From Panorpa germanica (lineage: Eukaryota; Arthropoda; Insecta; Mecoptera; Panorpidae), in the NCBI GenBank assembly GCA_963678705.1, contig OY783207.1, positions 8,122,001 to 8,186,000 of the forward strand: a stretch of 64,000 nucleotides of DNA, written 5' to 3'. Below, piece by piece: positions 55,037-64,000 of the stretch. The number at the start of each line of letters is the position of its first letter. Position 1 is the first letter of the stretch. A program made the position numbers and the translations under genes. The notes under the pieces are model-generated. The model was given only the letters and a program-made list of their open reading frames with translations. It was not told where the DNA came from and searched no databases.

Positions 55037-55925
55037 ACCGTGTTACATAATAAAAATAGGGAATTGTACGGAAATTGTCAATATTAATTGATGCAGCAAT
55101 TTCTTTATCCAAGTATGGGGATACTGAAAGAAAACTAACATAGAAATTATACAACCTTCTCAGGATAAAGTAAAGCTCTTTGGTACATTTGAAATAGCGA
55201 CTAGATAGGAATATTTCCAGATAGAAATCGTCGTTGCAGAATTAAAAGAATATGCTTCCAAGCATCATGGCAGACTGCACTGTCATCCGAATGACGAGGT
55301 ACTCTAACTGTTGGACAACCAAGCGTTAACTAGAAGACTTAAGAGGAAGAAACCTTTCGAACTACAATGATAACTATAAAAGTGGTGTAAATTAGGGAAA
55401 TGTCAAAGGACGATTCTTTATATCGTATGTTATATACATGTAGTGATTATGGATAAATTGCTGGTTGGTCATTATATCAGTTGTAATGGGCTTGTGTTCT
55501 CATTTTTTAGTGGTCGATTTTTCAATTGTTGATTGAAATTGATGTTAATAAATGTGTATTGGCGTGTCTATTTTATTAAATATCTAAATATTGACGGAGA
55601 TATAGCAATTAAAAGTTTGAATTGTAGTTTTAGCGCTGGAAATGGTCGGTTATATTTGTATGACGTGAAATGCATTTTAACGTCAGTTATTTGTTGAGTA
55701 GGTCAGTGCTGTGGTAATGTTCTGTAGCTGTTGGTAGTCAAATAATCAAGTCAAATCAAAGAATAATAAGTTTTTATTTTATTTAACCCTGCTAAGGCAG
55801 ACATAATATTAGAATTTGAGTGTTCCTTGAAATAGCTGTAAATAATATTTGATATTTTGATATATAAATACATAGAGCAGAGATTTATGAGCTGTAAGGT
55901 TGGTAGGAATGTGTACTACGTTGAA
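55037..55925. other. No gene seen
   Basis: AT-rich sequence without a recognisable protein or repeat partner. Confidence 0.5.
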
Positions 55926-56075
55926 TCCCTTTAATAATTAAAGAGACAAAATTACTTTTTAGTTATTAAAAAATAATTGAACATTTGAGGTTCTAGTAGT
56001 CCACTTTATCAATATATAGTACACTTTTGTAGAAATTAAGACATAGGACACAAGCCCATTACGTAAATGAATAAA
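55926..56075. repeat. Dispersed repeat, partner at 46724-46900
   Basis: Second copy of the repeat at 46724-46900, same orientation, shorter by a short internal deletion. Confidence 0.75.
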
Positions 56076-56500
56076 AAGAATACAAATTCGGTTGCAGTAC
56101 AGTTTCACACTTGATAGCGTTTTCTATCTAGGTTAATAATTTCTAGATACCAAACTGTACACGAAATAGAATTGAATATGTGACAAATTGATACTAGATA
56201 AAATAGATTGAATTTTTTGCAGGCGATCATTCTCTTTATCGTTATTTCTTTCATTATTTAGTTACTTATATAAACACTAAAATCGATATTAAGTATTTTA
56301 AAATTTAGGACGATGTTGAAAGTAAGATGGTAGCATCACAAAATGATTGTTTATTATAATTTGTCCAATTATTTGGAAAATCAGCGAATGAATGAAAGGT
56401 TTATAAAGTATGTCTGAAATATTTCAACACAGTATAAAAAAAACCGCCCAACATTGATAAAAATGTTTTTTAAAACATTTCTAAATTAATGAGTAATTTG

Positions 56501-56800
56501 TCAAAAACTGGGCGTCACGCAGCATGACAACCTGATCTCCACATCTGACATCACCCCAAGTCGTGACAAAGAGCTCTCCTCGTACAATATTCCTCTCTTG
56601 TCGCAATGAAATCCACGCTGAATTCTGTCAGGTTTTACGTACTTCAACACCAGAGGCATGTTTTGTTTCACACTGTATTTGACGTGGAGTGCAGACTGTA
56701 TAAAAGCAAAGTTAATGTGTATATTGTCAACTAGAAGCCAGGGGGGTAGACTGAGAGCAGTGGTGATACCTACTCCACATTCCAGAAAATAATTTGTTTT
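56501..56800 (-). CDS. Unrecognised 99-codon open frame next to the LTR
   Basis: On the minus strand the frame is open for 99 codons between a TAA at 56801-56803 and the TGA at 56501-56503. The first ATG is at 56659, leaving 52 codons after it. The translation is balanced and protein-like: it includes LPPWLLVDNIHINFAFIQSA, VLKYVKPDRIQRGFHCDKRG and LGVMSDVEIRLSCCV. The stretch is clearly GC-richer than its flanks. I do not recognise the family. It could be the last exon of a host gene, cut short where the retrotransposon LTR starts 13 bp beyond the open frame, or a fragment of another element. Without an initiating ATG in its first half it would need an upstream exon. Confidence 0.35.
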   Translation of the reverse strand, partial: KTNYFLECGVGITTALSLPPWLLVDNIHINFAFIQSALHVKYSVKQNMPLVLKYVKPDRIQRGFHCDKRGILYEESSLSRLGVMSDVEIRLSCCVTPSF

Positions 56801-56812
56801 TTATGTTAAAAG

Positions 56813-57640
56813 TGTAACAGTCCCATATAGATTCATTAATTATTGATAATATATTTTAACTAACTATTTAGGAACCATTGGATGGTTCAAATACAAAGTA
56901 GTTTTAATAGTTTTAGGCGTCTAAATGTCGTGAACATTATTTACATTAAGTATAGCTTTATCGAGAGAACCATGTCCGTATATTAGTGTTATACTCAAAA
57001 CTGCTGACAAAGTATTTACAATAACTTTTAAGAGAAATATTAACTAACTTCTTTTGTGTGTATGGCACGTGTACTTTGAAATAATGTTTATATTAAAACC
57101 AAACTCAAAATCAAAGCCATGATGACGGAATAAGTTTAAATGAGGTCATCTTTTGAAACAAAGAGTTTGAATCTATATAAACCGAGTTTAAGAAAGGAGA
57201 GGGGGTCAGACCATCAGATCACACGTTCGGTTTAAGTCAGTTGCCATAGTCGTCCCAAAGATTATTAAAATTACTAAGATTTGTATTAATTAAGTTTTTG
57301 AATAATAAAGAATTAAGTGTTAATGATTCCCTTGTTTTAATTATAAAAGTACTTAGAGTTAAGAATCGCATCGCGTTAAATAAAGTGATTGTCCAAAGCA
57401 GAGGAAGCTGCCTGCAAAAAGTACAAAAAGTAAGTAAAACCTAATATATTTATGTAATATGATTAGATGAGGTAATAAGTCCTGATAGATATATATACCT
57501 CCACAATTAGCTTAGGTCATCCGACTCAAGGAGATCCAGATCTCTAAAAGAATCTTCGCTTGAGACGATTGTAAAATCGCTCTCATAAAATAAGTAACTA
57601 CCACCATATATAGATAGAAGATATAAGGGGTAGGGTTACA
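56813..57640 (+). repeat. 5' LTR, 828 bp
   Basis: Begins TGTAAC (56813) and ends GTTACA (57640), a perfect 6-bp terminal inverted repeat with the canonical TG...CA ends. The primer-binding site starts 3 nt later. Inside are TATATAA at 57174-57180, initiator-like TCAGAC at 57206, and AATAAA at 57304 and 57379, giving a U3-R-U5 layout. The 3' LTR lies outside the window, so the ends cannot be checked against a second copy. Confidence 0.8.
57174..57211 (+). promoter_or_regulatory. LTR core promoter
   Basis: TATATAA (57174-57180) is followed about 30 nt later by TCAGAC (57206-57211), close to the arthropod initiator TCAGTY. A second initiator-like TCAGAT is at 57214. Transcription starting here would define R and place the poly(A) signals 95-175 nt downstream. 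Confidence 0.55.
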
Positions 57641-57643
57641 TTT

Positions 57644-57660
57644 TGGTGTCAGGTGTGGGG
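57644..57660 (+). other. Primer-binding site
   Basis: TGGTGTCAGGTGTGGGG begins with TGG, the complement of the tRNA CCA end, 3 nt after the LTR. The sequence would pair with a tRNA ending CCCCACACCTGACACCA. This looks like a tRNA-Leu 3' end, the primer class reported for micropia/mdg3-type elements. The tRNA assignment is from memory and needs a tRNA set to confirm. Confidence 0.75.
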
Positions 57661-58848
57661 TAGTTTAAAAAGGGGTGTATTGAAAAGAGGTGTATTAAAA
57701 GAGAAATATGTTAAAAGAGAGGTATTGAAATTGTGGGGTGAATTAAAAGAAAAAGGGTATAGAAATTGTAAGGTATTTTAAAAGAGAGATACGTTAAAAA
57801 AAAGGTATTAAAATTGTGGGTTGTTAAAAAAGGCAGAAATTTGAGTAATTGGGAAAAAAGGCATTAAGTGGAAAATTTAATTTGAGAAAATAAAGGGATA
57901 ATCTTAGTAACTGGGAAAAAGAAATAAAAATAAGTTTTATTAATTGTGAAAAAAGGAATAAATTGTAGTAACTGGGAAAAACGGATAAAAAGGATTAATT
58001 GGAAAAAAGGAATATAGTTTATTAATTGCAACTAGCAACTGCAGATTAATAATTAGAAAAAGAAAAGATATCAGCATAATTCAAGAAAAGGGAATATTTA
58101 AATAATCAAAGAGTGGGGTATTTTAAGTTTTGTAAAAGGGAATAAATTTAAGGAACTAAACAGTAGATAATTTTTTTTAAACCATAATTTGTTAAAGTTG
58201 AATATTTTTGTTTTAACCGTAACTAAATAAGGGATATTTTTTAAATAGTTTTTGTAATTCACAAGTAAAGTGGCACGTTTTTATAAAGTATAAAGTTTTG
58301 AGTCATTGTAACAGGAATTGAAAAAATAAGTAGTTTTTGTTTTGTCGTAATTTTATTAAGTGATTGGAACAATTAAAAAATTTGTAACACAACTTATTTG
58401 AAATTATTTTGAATTTATTTTTAGATTATATGAGAAAATATTGAGTATTACATAAAATAGTTTATTTGATTTTATTTCACTAATAATTAAAAATTATTTT
58501 ATCAATTTACAATTCGGTAATATACTTTTGTCATAAATACTGTTTGTCATAATTTTTATTTGAGTTTTTATTGTTCTAACTCAGTCTATATTAAATATAC
58601 TAGCATTTTGTTTGACCTACTTAAAAATAATTTGTTTGTTTATTTTTATGTATATATAAACAACTAGACGTTCCATTTCGTTTCAAAAAGTAAATCACAA
58701 GAGTACAGTTTTGTTAAAATAACTAAGGCCGTGTAAGATATTGTTTACTTTTAAAAAAAAAAAAAATAGATTTTAAAATATTTGTAGTAGTTTATTGAAG
58801 CTTACTAAAGGTTTTTATTTGATTTAAAGTTTATTCCAAATAGTTAAA
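57661..58848 (+). other. Long leader with two sets of tandem repeats
   Basis: The 1.19-kb untranslated leader is purine-rich. Five units like AGTAACTGGGAAAAAGAAATA start at 57844, 57906, 57939, 57966 and 57993. Before them, three units like GGTATTGAAATTGTGGGGT lie near 57722, 57765 and 57804. TTAAAAGAGA words recur between them. A repeat-bearing leader recalls the insulator array in the leader of Drosophila gypsy, but the units here are not Su(Hw) sites. Roles in packaging, translation control or chromatin binding are only guesses. Confidence 0.7.
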
Positions 58849-59970
58849 ATGACAACTAATGAACCAAACGTAGATATTGCCCCAGAAATTCCTAAATTAA
58901 AAGGATTGAATTATATACCATTCTTTGACGGTACAGGTAGCATAGCAACATTTTTAAATGCGGTGGATCAAATGGCAGAATTGTTGGATTGGACCGATAA
59001 GGTACAATCAGTTACCGTATTTGCGAAAGTGTCGCCTGATGTAGCTGAATATCTTTTGTCTAATTCGGAGGTTCAAAGTGAGAACCGTAGTTATATGAGT
59101 ATTCGTAATGCATTATTGTCTAGATATAGCAGAAAAGGACCATCTGCTCTGAGACAAGCAGAAATTGAGTTCGGGGGTTGTAAACAAAGACATGGCGAGA
59201 CTGTTTATGAATTTTCACAAAGGTTATGGGCATTAGGGTCAAAATGTGTACCAGAAGCAATTGATAAAGAGCAAGAAAAGAAGCTTACAGTTGAGTTGCA
59301 AGTAGCCGTTTTAAAAAGATTTAAAGAAGGGATATCGCCGAGATATTCTAAGTTTATTTGGGCCGTGGATCCCAAGAGTTTTAATAGTGCCGTTGAAATT
59401 GCGGAAAGAGTAGAAACCGATGATTTAGTCTCATCGAAGCAAGGCTACGTAGCAGAGATTGCTACAGGTGGTACAAACCGAATAAATAGAACCGACCACT
59501 ATTATGTAAATCGCACATCTCAAAATAATCAATCGTCTATGCGACCTAGCAACTCGCGTAGCGGTTCACAAAGCCGAAGGTTAAATAATAGGCAAAGAGA
59601 TGGAGTAAGGTGTTACAATTGTAACAGAGTAGGACATTTTCAGAGAGATTGTCGTAGTCGTCCTCAACGGGAGATAAGAGACGTAAGAGATCGATTTCAA
59701 AGAAATCGCAGTTTAAATAGGTATGGAAACCGTAGTCAAAGTAATGACCGATTAGGGAGAGTTAGAGTCCTCCAAGAATATAATGATAGCCGTAGTCCTG
59801 CGAGAAATCAGAGACAAGTGACTTTCCAAAGTAACAGAAATATTCGCAGCATCGAAAATAAGCCAAGCGAAGTAGAAGAAAGAAATTTACGCGCGTCCAA
59901 TAATTATGAGGATAATTTAAACGGATTGATGGCTTCACTCACTACCCGAGACGTAGAAGCCATTCAATAA
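58849..59970 (+). CDS. gag: Gag polyprotein
   Basis: 373 codons. The ATG at 58849 is preceded by AAA, a good insect start context, and is the first long frame after the leader. Residues about 1-200 are a retrotransposon capsid-type region, with the stretch around residues 90-130 (SRKGPSALRQAEIEF... ETVYEFSQRLWALGSKC) typical of the Ty3/gypsy retrotrans_gag fold. Residues about 220-253 are Ser/Arg/Asn-rich and basic. Residues 255-268 form one CCHC knuckle, CYNCNRVGHFQRDC, the nucleocapsid RNA-binding motif. An Arg-rich tail follows. Codons 357-358 (TTA AAC) are part of the -1 slippery site, so the last 15 residues belong only to free Gag. The protein would assemble the cytoplasmic particle and package genomic RNA. 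Base composition matches pol. Confidence 0.96.
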   Translation: MTTNEPNVDIAPEIPKLKGLNYIPFFDGTGSIATFLNAVDQMAELLDWTDKVQSVTVFAKVSPDVAEYLLSNSEVQSENRSYMSIRNALLSRYSRKGPSALRQAEIEFGGCKQRHGETVYEFSQRLWALGSKCVPEAIDKEQEKKLTVELQVAVLKRFKEGISPRYSKFIWAVDPKSFNSAVEIAERVETDDLVSSKQGYVAEIATGGTNRINRTDHYYVNRTSQNNQSSMRPSNSRSGSQSRRLNNRQRDGVRCYNCNRVGHFQRDCRSRPQREIRDVRDRFQRNRSLNRYGNRSQSNDRLGRVRVLQEYNDSRSPARNQRQVTFQSNRNIRSIENKPSEVEERNLRASNNYEDNLNGLMASLTTRDVEAIQ

Positions 59971-59985
59971 GTAATCAAAAGGGTA
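59916..59985 (+). promoter_or_regulatory. -1 ribosomal frameshift signal (slippery site, stem-loop, possible pseudoknot)
   Basis: T TTA AAC at 59916-59922 is in the gag frame, exactly the X XXY YYZ form, and is the heptamer used by coronaviruses. Slipping back one base joins the pol frame, whose preceding codon in that phase is TAA, so pol is open from this very point. Six nt downstream, ATGGCTTC (59929-59936) pairs perfectly with GAAGCCAT (59956-59963). The stem extends to 11 bp with one bulged T (59926-59936 with 59956-59967). In the loop, TACCC (59943-59947) can pair with GGGTA (59981-59985) to make an H-type pseudoknot. The gag stop (59968) lies directly after the stem. Confidence 0.85.
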
Positions 59986-62900
59986 ATCTTACAGAGTTGT
60001 ATGTACCGGCATTTCATGATAATCAATGGTTTCTTAATTTAGTAATTAATGGTCAAAATTGTAACGTTCTTATAGATAGTGGTGCAGGCGCCAGCCTACT
60101 AACTAGAGAATGTTTAAAAACAGAAAAAATTACAGAATCGCAAAATATCTTGCGAGATGCACAAAATAATAAAATACATACACTTGGTAAAAGCAGATTA
60201 AAGTTAGATTTATTTGGGGATAATGTGACTTTTGATTTTGAAATTGTAGAAAATATGGAAAATTGGACAGGTATAATTGGGTTAGACTTTCTTCGTAAAT
60301 TTGGGATAATTGTAGATTTTGGAAAGGGTATTTTAATATACAGAAACGTTATTTACGACATTAATCGTAATACTGTACATGATTTTCAGAGAGATAATTT
60401 GAATATTAATAATATGATTAGAGAAAATGTAAATGGTATCATTAGAAGGCAAAAGCGTGTTATATCAAAGTCAGGGAAAATCGTACAAAAGAATAGAAAA
60501 GGTAGAAATATAGGTTGTACTGAAACAGAAAATATTGACGTAAAAAGAGAAGTAAATAATCAGCGAATTGATAAGATAGGGCACGAATATAAAAGTTTTG
60601 ATGATTTTCTAAAATGGAAAATTAGTAGATTTCCAACGATAGAGACGTTGTGCAAAATAAATTATAATAAGGGAGATTTGTTTAATGCATCTAGCAAGTA
60701 TGCATTGGGTCATTGTGTAGCCTCAGATTTACGTATGTCACAAGGAATAGCAGTTGAATTTAAAGAAAGATTTGGCAGAGTTGAGCAGCTTTTGAGACAG
60801 AAACAGAAAAAGGGTGGATTAGCTATATTAAAAGATGAAAATCGTTTTATATATTATTTAGTGACAAAAAAGAGGAGTAACGAGAAACCTCTCTACGCAG
60901 ATTTATATTCGTCAATAATTAAATTACGGGATCATATGTTAGAAAATAAAGTGAAATTTATTGCATTACCATACATAGCATGTGGGCTAGATAAATTAGA
61001 TTTTACAATAGTGAGTAAAATGATTGAATATATATTTTCTGAAAGTAAAATAAAGATAGCATTCTATGATGGCGAATCGGAAAAAAATGAAAAAAGGTAT
61101 ATGAACTGTGTAATAAGTAAAAATGATAATGATTTAAAAGATAACATTGACGGAAAGAATGTTAAATCCCAAGAACAGGTAAAGAAATGGAAGAACTTAC
61201 AAACAAAGTGGTTAAAAAGAATACACACAGCTGAGCGAGCTGAAAAAATAAACACAACTATGAATGAGAAATCTGAAACCACTCGAAAGCGAACAGACGC
61301 ACACATGTGTAGTAGTAATCGGTATAGTGTTAGGTTACTAGGTCAAGAAACGTTACCGCCCCGATGTACAATAAATGTTCATGCATTTCAAAAAGACATT
61401 AAGGAAGGTCATGGGATTTTTAACCCAGAATTGAGCATAGATGGAGTATTAGTAGCAAGGAGTGTAAATTCAATATGTAAGGGTAGGTTAATATGTAGAA
61501 TAACCAATGTTACGCAAAAGAATATTAATATACCAATAAATACTAAGATAGGTATAATAGAGCCATATGATGACGAATATACTGAAACAGTTGAATTATT
61601 AAGAGAACACGTCCGGCAACGTAATAAAAATATTTTAATTGGTGCTGTACGATCAGCAGAAACAAACACAGGGTTTGAAAATATACAATTATTTGATGAA
61701 ATAGGTTATAATAATTTAACAGCTAAAGAAGATAAAATTATACATGAAGTTACCAATCAGTGGAAGCAAAAAAGTCATAAGAATGATGATATAAATAAAA
61801 CACAGAGAATAACGGAACTTTTTAGCAAAATAAAGTTAAATCATTTAAGTGCTAGAGACCAAAGTAAAATGGAAAATTTAATTTACGAATATCGCGACAT
61901 ATTTTTAACAGAAGGTCAAGAATTGAAAACTACCTCGATAGTTAAACATAAGATAATAATTCAAGATGTTCCTCCTATAACTAAACAACCATATAGAGTT
62001 CCGCATGCACAGTTACAGGTACTGAGAGAACAGATAGATCAAATGCTTGAAGATGGCATAGTAGAACCATCAATGTCACCGTGGTCCAGTAATGTTGTTC
62101 TTGTAAATAAGAAAGCAGCAAATGGGGAAAACAAGGTTAGAGTTTGTATAGATTACAGGGGTCTTAACTCAATAACAAAAAGAGATTACTTTCCATTACC
62201 ACACTTAGTAGACACTCTTGATAAATTAGGCAAAGCAAGTTTATTTACCAAATTAGATTTAGCATCGGGATTTTGGCAAATTGAAATGGACGAAAAATCT
62301 AAAGAATTAACAGCATTTTCAACACCTGATTTACACCTTCAATTTAATGTTATGCCGTTTGGGTTAGTATCAGCTCCTGCTACATTTCAGAGACTTATGT
62401 ATGCAGTGTTAGCGGGTTTAACCGGAGTACATTGTTTAGTTTACCTAGATGATATTATAATATTTAGTAACGATGATGTAGATTCACATATCCAGAGAAT
62501 TAAAGAGGTTTTCGATCGCTTGAGAGAAGCAAGTTTGACATTGAAGCCTAGCAAATGTGAATTTATGAATAAAGAAACGCAATATCTTGGTCATATTATT
62601 TCTAGTGATGGTGTAAAGGCAGATCCAGAAAAAACGGAAGTAATTAGAAACTATCCGCGTCCGAAAACAGTTAAACAAATCCGATCTTTTATAGGGTTAG
62701 CTTCATTTTATAGACGATTTATAAAGAATTTTTCAGAATTATCATCAAGCCTAACGAAACTAACTTGTAAAAATGAGTCATTTATTTGGGGACCTGAACA
62801 AGAGAAAAGTTTTGAAGCATTAAAGAACGCGTTATGTTCTGAGCCAGTCTTAGCTTACCCAGATTTTAGTCAAGAATTTATATTAGGGACAGATGCATCA

Positions 62901-64000
62901 GGAATCGCATTAGGCGCAATCCTAAGCCAAGTTCAGGATGGAGTAGAACGTCCTGTCGCATACGCTTCTCGTAAATTAAATAAATGTGAGAAAAATTACT
63001 CAACCACAGAAAGGGAATGTTTAGCGATTTTATGGAGTTTATCACACTTTCGTACATATTTATATGGTAAGAAATTTAAGATTCAAACAGATCACAGATC
63101 ATTACGTTGGTTAATGACTATGAAAGATCCAATGAAAAGTAGATTAGCAAGGTGGGCTTTAACTTTAGCAGATTACGATTTTGAAATTATTTATAGGCCA
63201 GGGGTAAAACACGGTAATGTCGATGCATTAAGTAGAATAGAAACAGAAAGTATTGCAGCCGTAGCAGCTGAAGAAGTTCCATATTGGGATTGGTGTCAAA
63301 TTAAAAATGAACAAGCTAGTGATTCCCATATTAAACAATTAATAACGCAAACTAAGTATGGGGAGAAAAATGATTATTATTTAGATGATAGGGGTATATT
63401 GTATAAGAAAAGTAATGAAAAAACAGATAGAAATGACTGTGTAGTAGCACCAACACGAATGGTACCGAATATATTATATATGTTTCACAATACGCCTTCA
63501 GCAGGGCATAGGGCATTTGAAGGGACACTACAGATAATAAAGAAACATTTTGTATGGCCAGCAATGAGACAAGACATAAAAAGATATTGTGAAGAATGTT
63601 TAAGCTGTCAAATGAGAAAAACGTCACCTCATTTAAAACGAGCACCGTTACAGAAATTTAAACCGCTTACTTATCCATTTGAAAGAATTTCACTAGATAT
63701 TGTAGGACCATTAGTACTCAGTAATTCAGGAATGAAGTACATTTTAACAGTTCAATGTGCATTCTCAAAATACTTGCAAGCGTTTGCAATACCTGATCAG
63801 TCTGCAGAAACGGTAGCAAAGGTATTTTGTGAACAAGTTATAGCACGTTATGGTACTCCTAAAGCTTTATTGACAGATAGAGGAACTAACTTTTTGTCCG
63901 AATTATTTAGAAACGTTTGTAAAAGACTAGACATTACGCAACTTTCAACATCAGCGTATTCTCCTTCGACAAACGGAAGTTTAGAGCGTTGTCATCGTAT
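59916..64000 (+). CDS. pol: Pol polyprotein: protease-macrodomain-RT-RNase H-integrase (partial)
   Basis: Open for 1361 codons from the frameshift site to the window end; I read every codon and found no stop. Residues counted from 59916. Protease: LIDSGAGASLL with catalytic Asp54 (60075) and IIGLDFL at 60273. Macrodomain: residues about 246-385 (separate entry). A basic linker follows, then a beta-rich PR-RT linker around 61360-61570 (LPPRC...IPINTKIGIIEPYD). RT: FTKLDLASGFWQIEMD with Asp781, and YLDD at residues 843-846. RNase H: TDAS (Asp993), STTERE, TDHRS (Asp1059), VDALSR (Asp1103). Integrase: HHCC zinc finger (His at 63486 and 63507, Cys at 63597 and 63606), then Asp1261, Asp1321 and Glu1357, a D,D(35)E spacing. 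All catalytic residues seen are intact. It is expressed as Gag-Pol by -1 frameshifting. Confidence 0.97.
60651..61070 (+). other. TARG1/OARD1-like macrodomain inserted in Pol
   Basis: About 140 residues between protease and RT match, block by block, the single-domain ADP-ribosyl hydrolase TARG1 (OARD1, C6orf130). NKGDLF corresponds to the start of the ADP-ribose pocket. GHCVASDLRMSQGIAVEF to the H-C-x-S-x-D-x-x-M-x-x-GIA loop, followed by FKERFG, then a Gln/Lys-rich helix. GGLAILKDENRFIYYLVTKK to the central strands, PLYADLYSSI to the next helix. ALPYIACGLDKLDF to the catalytic loop, and a final helix and strand end at IKIAFY. The nucleophilic Lys (human K84, TKKR) is here at 60867-60869. The general acid/base Asp (human D125, GLD) is at 60990-60992. 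Both are kept. Known TARG1 removes mono-ADP-ribose from acidic residues and from DNA ends. Length matches a whole domain. Codon and base usage match the rest of pol. Confidence 0.9.

Larger units (their letters stand above)
56813..64000 (+). mobile_element. Ty3/gypsy LTR retrotransposon with a macrodomain in Pol (3' end outside window)
   Basis: A complete 5' half of an LTR retrotransposon. Order: 5' LTR (56813-57640), primer-binding site, 1.2-kb leader, gag (58849-59970), then pol in the -1 frame (59916 onward). Pol runs protease, macrodomain, a linker, reverse transcriptase, RNase H, integrase, and is cut off by the window edge just after the last integrase catalytic Glu. The order RT-RNase H-integrase defines Ty3/gypsy (Metaviridae). 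A PBS that looks tRNA-Leu-like and the integrase end SPSTNGSLERCH suggest the micropia/mdg3 side, but this needs a tree. No stop or frameshift breaks either reading frame, so the copy is probably young. The remaining integrase, any third ORF and the 3' LTR are not visible. Confidence 0.97.

Noticed and set aside
63352..63645. 97-codon minus-strand frame inside pol, with others at 61064, 61409 and 62484
   Set aside because: Antisense shadows of the intact pol reading frame.

Overview
This is an AT-rich, gene-poor stretch of an animal nuclear genome. It is most likely from an insect. The mariner relics, the Jockey and RNase-H LINE fragments, and a Ty3/gypsy element of insect type point that way, and so do the CA, CT and TA microsatellites. 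I cannot name the species. I found no host gene with multiple exons that I could recognise, and no tRNA, rRNA, CRISPR or prokaryotic-style gene. About 56 kb is intergenic or intronic sequence built from old transposable-element pieces.

Layout. From 1 to 12 kb there is a short repeat, a candidate MITE (773-1127), a long TA microsatellite, a 116-nt near-perfect hairpin (6620-6735), two decayed LINE tails (about 6.9-7.6 kb), a deleted mariner relic (about 10.4-10.7 kb) and a candidate solo LTR (about 11.05-11.5 kb). From 12 to 35 kb there are LINE tails, a dispersed 80-bp tandem unit, a hAT-like terminal-repeat pair (21251-22926) with an internally deleted mariner nested inside it, and two more inverted repeats. 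From 35 to 56 kb there are two Jockey ORF2 tails, two more copies of one RNase-H LINE, paired dispersed repeats and an unrecognised 99-codon open frame that ends just before the last element.

The last 7.2 kb (56813 to the window end) is the highlight: an apparently intact Ty3/gypsy LTR retrotransposon on the + strand. It has an 828-bp 5' LTR, a tRNA-type primer-binding site, a 1.2-kb leader with tandem repeats, a 373-codon gag with a CCHC knuckle, and a pol frame open for 1361 codons to the window edge. Pol sits in the -1 frame. It is entered at a canonical T TTA AAC slippery heptamer, followed six bases later by a stem-loop that can form an H-type pseudoknot. Between protease and reverse transcriptase, pol carries an extra domain that reads as a macrodomain of the TARG1/OARD1 type, a mono-ADP-ribosyl hydrolase, with both catalytic residues in place. 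I know of no description of a retrotransposon with such a domain. It is the best candidate here for a previously undescribed system.

How the parts would work together (inference): the LTR promoter drives a genomic RNA. Gag is made from it directly and Gag-Pol by frameshifting. Protease, RT-RNase H and integrase carry out the usual cycle. The macrodomain, made at Gag-Pol stoichiometry and packaged, could remove ADP-ribose placed by host PARPs on element proteins or nucleic acid.
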